A DNA stretch of 28,126 nucleotides from JAKAIY01 sp036258195 (lineage in GTDB: Bacteria > Chloroflexota > Ktedonobacteria > Ktedonobacterales > JADMIN01). The position numbers and the translations under genes are program-made. The notes beneath the pieces were generated by a model. It did not search any database and was not told the DNA's origin. It saw only the letters and a program-made list of their open reading frames with translations. Location of the stretch: assembly GCA_036258195.1 (NCBI GenBank), contig DATAED010000237.1:1-28126 (forward strand), given 5' to 3'. Below, one piece after another: positions 22,321 through 28,126 of the stretch (positions are counted from its first letter, which is position 1; every line of letters starts with the position of its first letter).

Positions 22321-23880
22321 ATGCTGCTCACTGCGATTGTCTTCCTGCCGCTCGTCGCAGGTCTGATTACATTAGTCGCGCCTGACCGCGCGGCACGGTG
22401 GATCGCTGCGGTCTTCACGGGCGTGGTCTTCTTGCTGAGCCTCTGGCTCTACTTTGGCCTGCTGGGTAATGGCGCGCCGAACTTCGGCTCGGTGACCGAC
22501 CCGCAGTGGTACATCGACGTGCCATGGATCAACACCGCTATCGGAGCCTTGCACCTCAAGGTGGATTACGCGCTTGGTACCGACGGCCTGAGCATGATCA
22601 TGTTGATCCTCAATGGCCTGCTCTCGTTCCTGGCGGTGATCGGCTCCTGGCGCATTCAGGGACGCCCGCGCTTCTACTTCGCATTGTTGCTGATCCTGGA
22701 AACGGGCGTCATGGGCGTCTTCGCCGCGTTCGATCTCTTCCTGTTCATCTTGTTCTGGGAGATCGAGCTGGTTCCGATGTTCCTGCTCATCGGCATCTGG
22801 GGCGGCGCGCGGCGCGAGTACGCGGCGTGGAAGTTCCTGATCTACACGCTGGTCGGCTCGGCGTTCACGCTGGCGGGCATCTTCCTGATCTACTTCCAGA
22901 CAGGCGGCCAGAGCGCCAGCTTCCAGCACTTCGCGCAGACGGCGCCGACGCTGAATGGCTCGCTGCCATTCTTTGGCGGCAGCGTCTCGTTGGCGCTGGC
23001 CATCTTCCTGCTGCTCTTCGTCGGTTTCGCGGTCAAGATTCCGATGTGGCCGCTGCACACCTGGCTGCCGGACGCGCATACTGAGGCGCCGACGGCGGTG
23101 AGCGTGATACTGGCGGGCGTGCTGCTGAAGATGGGCGCCTATGGGCTGATCCGCGTCTGCCTGGGCTTCGCGCCACTTGGAGCGCAGCAGTTCGCGCCGT
23201 GGCTGGGTGTGCTGGCGGCCATCAACGTGCTGTGGGGCGCGGGCGCTTCGATGGTGCAAAAAGATATGAAGCGCATGATCGCGTACTCCAGCGTGAGCCA
23301 CATGGGCTATGTGCTGCTGGGGGTTGCAGCGGCGGCGGCGATTGGCAGCGCCAGCATCGACTACCGCCAGGCCGCGCTGACGGGCGCGACGCTCCAGATG
23401 TTCACGCACGGCACCATCACGGCGATGCTGTTCTTCTCGGTGGGCGTGCTCTACGATAAGGCGCACACGCGCGAGATCGACATCTTCGGCGGCATCGGCA
23501 AGCGCATGCCTATGCTGATGCTGCTCTACTCGGTGGCCTGTTTCGCCGCGCTGGGGCTGCCCGGCCTGAGCGGCTTCGTCGCCGAGTATCTGGTCTTCAC
23601 CGGCTCATTCGCGACCCTGCCAGCGGCGACGATCTTCGCGGCGTTTGGCGTGGTGCTGACGGCGGGCTACCTGCTGTGGATGCTGCGCCGCTCGTTCTAC
23701 GGGCCGCTAAATATGAAGTGGGACTGGCTGACGGACGCCACCGTGCGCGAGGCCTTCCCGCTGGTGGCGCTGGCAGTGGTGATCCTCTTCGTGGGCATCT
23801 ATCCGCAGCCGATGATCAATCTGCTCACGCCGAGCCTGCAACAATTACTGCATGGCGTGAGCGGGCTAGCTGTACACTAG
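22321..23880 (+). CDS. nuoM: NADH-quinone oxidoreductase subunit M
   Basis: A 519-residue antiporter-like proton-pumping subunit. The channel motif FWEIELVPMFLLIGIWGG carries the key Glu. VKIPMWPLHTWLPDAHTEAP, VILAGVLLKMGAYGLIR, the lysine-bearing MVQKDMKRMIAYSSVSHMGY and HGTITAMLFFSVGVLYD are all typical. Fourteen or so hydrophobic segments fit the family, and the length is normal. The ATG has AGGAAAGG close upstream and lies 24 bases after nuoL. Confidence 0.97.
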   Translation: MLLTAIVFLPLVAGLITLVAPDRAARWIAAVFTGVVFLLSLWLYFGLLGNGAPNFGSVTDPQWYIDVPWINTAIGALHLKVDYALGTDGLSMIMLILNGLLSFLAVIGSWRIQGRPRFYFALLLILETGVMGVFAAFDLFLFILFWEIELVPMFLLIGIWGGARREYAAWKFLIYTLVGSAFTLAGIFLIYFQTGGQSASFQHFAQTAPTLNGSLPFFGGSVSLALAIFLLLFVGFAVKIPMWPLHTWLPDAHTEAPTAVSVILAGVLLKMGAYGLIRVCLGFAPLGAQQFAPWLGVLAAINVLWGAGASMVQKDMKRMIAYSSVSHMGYVLLGVAAAAAIGSASIDYRQAALTGATLQMFTHGTITAMLFFSVGVLYDKAHTREIDIFGGIGKRMPMLMLLYSVACFAALGLPGLSGFVAEYLVFTGSFATLPAATIFAAFGVVLTAGYLLWMLRRSFYGPLNMKWDWLTDATVREAFPLVALAVVILFVGIYPQPMINLLTPSLQQLLHGVSGLAVH

Positions 23881-23904
23881 AGCTGAGAGAGCTGGGAGCA
23901 TACC

Positions 23905-25407
23905 GTGACATCAACGATAGGTTTGCCGCAAATCTGGCTCCTCTCGCCTGAGCTGAGCTTAACCCTGCTGAGCTTCCTGGTGCTGGGGCTGGATCTCATC
24001 ACCCGCCGCAAGACGGTGACGTGGGCGACCGCGCTCATCGGCCTGTTGATACCGACGGCGCTGACATTCAGCCTGGCGTTCAACTGGTTTGGGCCGCGAC
24101 CCGCCACGGCCTTCTATGGCATGCTGGTGGTGGATGACTACGCCATCTTCTTCAAGCTGCTCTTCCTGCTGATCGGCTTCTGCGTGCTCCTCGTCTCGTT
24201 CCGCTATGTCGAGAAATACCTGCGCGCGTCGCCGGGCGAGTATTACAGCATCATCCTGATGTCGGTAGCGGGCATGATGCTGATGAGCAGCTCGGGCGAG
24301 CTGATCACGATCTACATCGCCTTCGAGTTGACCAGCATCCCGCTCTATATTCTGGCGGGACTGTCGCGTACCGACGCGCGCTCCGCCGAAGCGGCGGTGA
24401 AGTACATCCTGCTTGGAGCGATGTCGTCGGCGATCCTGCTGTATGGCATGACGCTGGTCTACGGCGCGACTGGCACGACCGACCTGGTGGAGATCGCCAA
24501 AGCAACGGCTACGGTGCTGCACAACGGCAATCTGCTGCTGATCGTCGGCGAGGTCTTCATCTTCGCGGGCTTCGGCTTCAAGGTCTCGGCGGTGCCATTC
24601 CACATGTGGGCGCCCGACATCTACGAAGGCGCGCCGACCCCCTCGACGCTCTTCTTCTCAGTCGGCTCGAAGACGGCGGGCTTCGCGGCGCTGCTGCGGG
24701 TCTTCGTCTTTGGCGGGCTGGTGTCGCTGAACAACAATTATCTGTGGGTGATGGTGGCGGTGGTCGCCGCGCTGACGATGATCGTGGGCAACGTGGGCGC
24801 GCTGCTCCAGACGAACATCAAGCGCATGATGGCCTACAGCAGCATCGGCCAGGCGGGCTACCTGCTGGTGGGCTTCGCGGCGCTCATCATCCACAAGACT
24901 GTGTTCGGCAACCAGGCGATGATGGTCTTCCTCTTCGTCTTTGTGGTGACGAATATCGGCGTCTTCACCGGCATCATCGCGCTGGCCGATGCGACGGGCC
25001 GCGAGAATATCCGCGACTTCGATGGCTTTGGCCGCCGCTCGCCGTGGATCGCGGCGGGCACGGGTGTCTGTCTGCTGGCGCTGGCGGGCATCCCACCGAT
25101 GGCGGGCTTCTGGAGTAAGCTGGTCATCTTCTGGGCAGCCTGGGGCCAGGGATCGGGCATGACGATTCTGGTCATCATCGGTCTGCTGATGAGCGCCATC
25201 TCGATCGTGTACTACGCCAATGTGGTGTGGCGCATGTTCGTCATCGAGCCGGAGAAGAAGCGCGAGTTCGTGCAGGCGACGCCGGGCGTCGGGCTGACAA
25301 TGGCCATCGCGGTGATCGGCGTGTTCGCGCTGACCATCCTGTTCGGCCAACTGATGGCGCAGGTGTCCCCCGGCGCGAACAGCCTGTTCAACGTGTTCGT
25401 GCATTAG
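23905..25407 (+). CDS. nuoN: NADH-quinone oxidoreductase subunit N
   Basis: A 500-residue antiporter-like subunit, the pump next to NuoK. Typical blocks are MMLMSSSGELITIYIAFEL (channel Glu), TSIPLYILAGLSRTDARSAE, KYILLGAMSSAILLYGM, FKVSAVPFHMWAPDIYEGAP, NIKRMMAYSSIGQAGYLLVG and ALAGIPPMAGFWSKL. Length is normal. The GTG start (after GGGAG) gives MTSTIGLPQIW and lies 24 bases after nuoM. It is the last gene of the operon; a strong hairpin follows about 60 bases on. Confidence 0.97.
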   Translation: MTSTIGLPQIWLLSPELSLTLLSFLVLGLDLITRRKTVTWATALIGLLIPTALTFSLAFNWFGPRPATAFYGMLVVDDYAIFFKLLFLLIGFCVLLVSFRYVEKYLRASPGEYYSIILMSVAGMMLMSSSGELITIYIAFELTSIPLYILAGLSRTDARSAEAAVKYILLGAMSSAILLYGMTLVYGATGTTDLVEIAKATATVLHNGNLLLIVGEVFIFAGFGFKVSAVPFHMWAPDIYEGAPTPSTLFFSVGSKTAGFAALLRVFVFGGLVSLNNNYLWVMVAVVAALTMIVGNVGALLQTNIKRMMAYSSIGQAGYLLVGFAALIIHKTVFGNQAMMVFLFVFVVTNIGVFTGIIALADATGRENIRDFDGFGRRSPWIAAGTGVCLLALAGIPPMAGFWSKLVIFWAAWGQGSGMTILVIIGLLMSAISIVYYANVVWRMFVIEPEKKREFVQATPGVGLTMAIAVIGVFALTILFGQLMAQVSPGANSLFNVFVH

Positions 25408-25466
25408 CCACCATTAGCCACAACGTGCCCACGCAGCCCGGAACGTGGCGATGAGAGACCAAGGAG

Positions 25467-25493
25467 AGGACTGACCCGACGCGGGTCAGTCCT
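25467..25493. terminator. Terminator hairpin after nuoN
   Basis: A perfect 12-bp stem (AGGACTGACCCG / CGGGTCAGTCCT) around a 3-base loop ACG. It lies between nuoN and the convergent small membrane-protein gene. No true T-run follows on either strand, so it may stall polymerase or block exonuclease as a bidirectional end. Confidence 0.7.
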
Positions 25494-25548
25494 CCCTGCT
25501 GTTCATGGCCGTTCCTGGCTGTTGATGGCGCTCTACCGCGCTAACCGC

Positions 25549-25917
25549 TTAATGTGCCAGCCGGTGTGTAGCCCTGTAGGAGCCTTCTTCCCGGTACTGC
25601 ATGATCACTGCGGCGCCAATCGCCAGCACCACGACGACCACTGCCGCCAACGCGAAGAACGTGACCACGCCTGTCGTCATCGCGAAGGCCGAAGCGAGCG
25701 ACCAGCCAAACGCGATACCCAGGTACATCATGAACTCGCTGATCGCTGCCAGCCCGAAGCCCACACCATAGAGGGTCGCAATGGTGTTAACATAAGGCTC
25801 CTCAGCGCGCCGCGCGAGCGTCAGGGTGACGACGATCACACCGACCAACGCGAAGCCAACCGCGAGCGATAGGGGCCACCAATACGACAGGGGCGTAGCA
25901 AACCAGTAACTCAACAT
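25549..25917 (-). CDS. Small membrane protein (122 aa)
   Basis: I do not recognise the family. The ATG at 25917 (MLSYWFATPLSYWWPLSLAV) has AAAGGA upstream at a slightly long distance; the longer frame to 25998 has no ribosome site. Three membrane segments are visible, with short charged loops. The first two are separated by ARRAEEPYVNTI and the last is AALAAVVVVVLAIGAAVIMQY-like. A polar, His-containing tail follows. It lies on the opposite strand after the nuo operon and may be unrelated to complex I. Confidence 0.75.
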   Translation of the reverse strand: MLSYWFATPLSYWWPLSLAVGFALVGVIVVTLTLARRAEEPYVNTIATLYGVGFGLAAISEFMMYLGIAFGWSLASAFAMTTGVVTFFALAAVVVVVLAIGAAVIMQYREEGSYRATHRLAH

Positions 25918-26218
25918 AGTCGCGTGTCCTTTCTGGGGAGGTGGAGAGCAGATCGTTCTACGCTCCATGGGATGTCCACGGTGAGCTATCCTCCCCACCT
26001 TTTCAATTGGACGCTACATGTGTCACGGCGGCGGCACTTTGATGCCGCCAATCATCACAGCCCGGTATCACTGCGTGGGGCTGGGGCGCAGTGTGGAATG
26101 CGATCCTGGCGCGCCAGGTAAGGTGTGGTTAGTCGGCGTATCGAGGCCAGCGAAGTCAACGGGCGACCAGCCGTCCGACATGTGCGCCTTGATCGAGGTT
26201 GGCCAGCCGTAGCACTAA
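25918..26218. other. Spacer between membrane-protein gene and insertion sequence (301 bases)
   Basis: Contains TGGGGAGG at 25934-25941 and its reverse complement CCTCCCCA at 25990-25997. A 7-bp hairpin GGCGGCA/TGCCGCC lies at 26030-26049. No convincing gene; a short frame at 26018-26212 has no ribosome site or known content. Confidence 0.4.
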
Positions 26219-27076
26219 GAGTGCCTAACAAAACCGGTGATAGACTGGAGGCATGAGCAAACTCCTGGTGAGCGATGAACTGTGGGCCGTCATCGCGCCG
26301 CTGCTGCCACCTGAGCCGCCCAAGCCCAAGGGTGGACGCCCTCGTCTGGACGACCGCAAGGTCTTGACCGGGATCATCTTTGTCCTCAAGAGTGGCATCG
26401 GCTGGGAGCTTTTGCCCAGCGAGCTGGGCTGTGGCAGTGGAATGACGTGCTGGCGACGCCTGCGCGACTGGAACCGCGCAGGCGTGTGGGAACGCCTCCA
26501 TCGCGAATTGTTGCAGCGTCTGGCCGATGCTGACAAGCTCGACTGGTCACGCGCCTCGCTCGACTCGGCGAGCGTGCCGGCGAAAAGGGGGGCGAGAAGA
26601 CCGGCTCCAATCCCACCGACCGCGGCAAGCCGGGAAGCAAACGCCATCTGGTCGTTGACCGCACCGGCATCCCACTCGCGGTGGTCCTCTCGGCGGCCAA
26701 CGTTCACGACTCGCGGCTGCTCGAGGTTACCCTGGACGCGATCCCACCCATCCGCCAGCCGCGTGGCGCGCGTGGGCGACCGCGTCGTCGTCCGCTCAAG
26801 CGGCATGCCGACAAGGGCTACGACTATCCGCGCTGCCGCACCGCCTGCCGCAAGCGTGGCATCGTTCCCCGCATTGCCCGCCGCGGCGTCGAGTCGCGTG
26901 AGCGACTGGGTCGGCATCGCTGGGTGGTTGAACGCACACTGGCCTGGCTCAATCGCTATCGGCGCTTGACGGTCCGCTACGAACGTCGCGCTGACATCCA
27001 TCAGGCGTTCCTCTCGCTGGGCTGCTCGCTGATCTGCTGGCAAGCCCTCAATCGTTGACCATTTTGTTCGGCGCTC
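26219..27076 (+). mobile_element. IS5-family (IS427-like) insertion sequence
   Basis: The imperfect terminal inverted repeats are GAGTGCCTAACAAAA (26219-26233) and TTTTGTTCGGCGCTC (27062-27076), 13 of 15 matching. They may extend two or more bases outward (AAGAG / CTCTT). They enclose one transposase in two frames. The length of about 860 bp fits the IS427 group. A target-site duplication is not clear: the left flank shows CTAA, which fits the YTAG-like targets of this group, but the right flank does not repeat it plainly. Confidence 0.85.
26253..27058 (+). CDS. IS5-family transposase, -1 frameshift (268 aa when joined)
   Basis: Frame 1 starts MSKLLVSDELWAVIAPLLPP and is typical of IS427-like transposases up to SLDSASVPAKRG. 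The family sequence then continues in the -1 frame (GEKTGSNPTDRGKPGSKRH) to the stop at 27056-27058. The change of frame falls at AAAAGGGGGG (26583-26592), a slippery run that IS elements of this group use to make the full enzyme. Without slippage frame 1 ends at 26969 with unrelated sequence. The joined product has the DDE set: Asp104 (SLDSAS), Asp187 (ADKGYD) and Glu227 (VVERTLAWL). GGAGG precedes the ATG. It is either a working programmed frameshift or a recent lesion. Confidence 0.9.
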
Positions 27077-27100
27077 TTTGGCTGTCTTCGGCGCTCTTTG
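27067..27100. repeat. Duplicated IS-end sequence
   Basis: TTCGGCGCTCTTTG occurs at 27067-27080, inside the right inverted repeat of the IS, and again at 27087-27100, 20 bases later. The outer copy may be an older end or a duplication made on insertion. Confidence 0.65.
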
Positions 27101-27147
27101 AGCGCGCTCGCAGCACAGCGTTGTGCACAACCTCAGCGCGTAGGAAT

Positions 27148-27189
27148 CTCCCTGTGATCTCCCCGTGACTCCCTGTGATCTCCCCGTGA
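27148..27189. repeat. Tandem 21-bp repeat, two perfect copies
   Basis: CTCCCTGTGATCTCCCCGTGA (21 bp) occurs twice in a row (27148-27168 and 27169-27189). Each copy is itself two near-identical half units (CTCCCTGTGAT and CTCCCCGTGA), so a motif recurs about every 10.5 bp, one helical turn. It lies upstream of the lipoprotein gene. It could be a protein-binding array or simple slippage. Confidence 0.7.
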
Positions 27190-27332
27190 CACGAGACGCT
27201 TCGCTGTGACGCTTGCGTGAGAACCGCCAGGTATCTTCTGTCTCAAGAGCGTCACAGATGACTGAGCCCCCAACCAGTCTCAGCTAGTGAGCGCCGGTCA
27301 GGTATCATATCGCCACGTACAGGAGGATTCCC

Positions 27333-27953
27333 ATGCGCACGATCTTCTCACCCAGTCGCTCGGACAGCACCACTCGCTCTCGTTGGCTCCTCTCCCTTGG
27401 TATCCTTGGCGTCCTCGCCACTGCGTCGGTGGCCATCCTCGCTGGCTGTGGCTCAGTCCCATCAGCTGCTGCCGCACCGAACACGACCACCCATCTCACT
27501 TTCGACATTCTCCCCGTCAAGCCCGGCGGACCCGCGACGGACTTCCCCGCCTACATCGCCACCAGCCCCACGACGCTCCCAGCTAACACAGTCGTGACCG
27601 TCACGATCCGCAACTTCGACCTCGGCGACGACTCGCTGTCGGCCGACTCACCGTTCCTCCACGTTCAGGGCGTCACTGGCTCCGCCACGATGGATGGCAA
27701 AGTCTTTACCGCGCTTGACGCCAACCACATCGCCCACACCTTCACCATCCCCCAGCTGCATGTGAGCGTGCCGATCTCGGGGGACCCGGTAGGCGACGCG
27801 AACTACGTGAATGTGACGTTCAGCTTCAAGACTCCTTCCAAGGCGGGCGTCTACGCCTTCCAGTGCTTCGTCCCCTGTGGGACCGGTGACAGCGGGTGGC
27901 AGGGACCCATGGCGACGAAGGGCTTCATGCAGGGCACGATCTCGGTCGCATAA
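27333..27953 (+). CDS. Cupredoxin-like lipoprotein (206 aa)
   Basis: A signal peptide with a hydrophobic core (about residues 19-37) ends in the lipobox LAGC (Cys39), so the mature protein is probably lipid-anchored outside the cell. The rest is beta-rich. The C-terminal part fits a cupredoxin: His135 in IAHTFTIP, then YAFQCFVPCG with Cys178 and Cys182, and Met193 or Met199. The Cys-x3-Cys spacing recalls the CuA site of cytochrome oxidase subunit II, but the usual His four residues after the second Cys is replaced by Asp. It may carry a type 1 or unusual copper site and act in electron transfer or copper handling. The ATG has AGGAGG 5 bases upstream. A terminator follows. Confidence 0.85.
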   Translation: MRTIFSPSRSDSTTRSRWLLSLGILGVLATASVAILAGCGSVPSAAAAPNTTTHLTFDILPVKPGGPATDFPAYIATSPTTLPANTVVTVTIRNFDLGDDSLSADSPFLHVQGVTGSATMDGKVFTALDANHIAHTFTIPQLHVSVPISGDPVGDANYVNVTFSFKTPSKAGVYAFQCFVPCGTGDSGWQGPMATKGFMQGTISVA

Positions 27954-27974
27954 CACCGCTGGCAAAAGCAATTT

Positions 27975-28003
27975 GGCGCTCGGGGCAGAGCCTCCCGGGC
28001 GCC
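27975..28003 (+). terminator. Terminator hairpin after the lipoprotein gene
   Basis: GGCGCTCGGG pairs with CCCGGGCGCC (one G-T wobble) around a 9-base loop. ATTTCC follows on the plus strand, and AAATTGC flanks the other side. It starts 22 bases after the lipoprotein stop. Confidence 0.75.
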
Positions 28004-28070
28004 ATTTCCTGTGTGCTGAGGCAGTGGTCGTACCCCCGTGCGGCCCGATGACGGGTTTCCCTTGACTGCC

Positions 28071-28095
28071 CACCGCTGGTCAGCGACCAGCGGTG
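28071..28095. repeat. Perfect 11-bp hairpin near the right edge
   Basis: CACCGCTGGTC and GACCAGCGGTG flank a 3-base loop AGC. It has no T-run. It could be a terminator for a gene beyond the window or a palindromic binding site. Confidence 0.6.
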
Positions 28096-28126
28096 TACCC
28101 ATGCCTCAAGTCGAACATTGGTTTTG

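Noticed and set aside
22372..23466. Minus-strand open frame of 364 codons
   Set aside because: Shadow of nuoM; composition is rich in Gln, His and Arg with no fold pattern.
26018..26212. 64-codon frame just left of the IS
   Set aside because: No ribosome site and no recognisable motif; it could be a remnant, but nothing supports a call.
27148..27189. Short tandem repeats as a CRISPR array
   Set aside because: Only two adjacent copies with no spacers and no cas genes nearby.

Overview
The window is a GC-rich, densely packed stretch of bacterial chromosome. The gene mix points to a Chloroflexota-like soil or thermophilic bacterium. It includes a vitamin B12-dependent ribonucleotide reductase, a Ser/Thr kinase with an extracellular Ig-like domain, a translin-family protein, a DUF6788 protein and a complex I gene block. 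This is an inference from family content; there is no rRNA or other marker here to fix the phylum. I see no tRNA, rRNA or CRISPR array.

Layout. (1) 1-3383, minus: a class II ribonucleotide reductase gene (nrdJ), cut off at the left edge and interrupted by a 477-codon intein carrying a LAGLIDADG homing endonuclease. Upstream lie a sigma70-like promoter and three NrdR-box-like palindromes. (2) 3877-6980: cinA, an intergenic palindromic repeat, a small hypothetical gene and a response regulator. (3) 7015-10694: the partner histidine kinase, overlapping a convergent operon of a glutaredoxin-like protein, a hypothetical protein and glycerate kinase. (4) 11036-16704: an acidic low-complexity protein, a DUF6788 protein, a TPR protein, a translin/TRAX-like protein with apparent RNase residues, a degenerate MenA/UbiA-like membrane protein and an unassigned protein. 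(5) 18741-16712, minus: a small membrane protein translationally coupled to a Ser/Thr kinase. (6) 19158-25407: nuoJKLMN, the membrane arm of complex I without nuoA-I, ending at a strong hairpin. (7) 25549-28126: a small membrane protein, an IS5-family insertion sequence whose transposase needs a -1 frameshift, short tandem repeats, and a cupredoxin-like lipoprotein.

How genes work together. The nrdJ regulatory region looks like classical NrdR control of dNTP supply. The response regulator and histidine kinase form a two-component system. nuoJ-N encode proton-pumping and membrane subunits that must combine with subunits encoded elsewhere. Five promoters recognised here share an extended -10 element (TGnTAnnnT) with no good -35, which suggests the usual promoter style of this organism.

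The most notable items are the intein in an invariant loop of NrdJ, the triple NrdR array, a bacterial translin that keeps the four acidic residues of the TRAX nuclease centre, a MenA-like protein without its aspartate motifs, and a nine-histidine insertion in NuoL. I did not find a clear multi-gene system that I would call undescribed.
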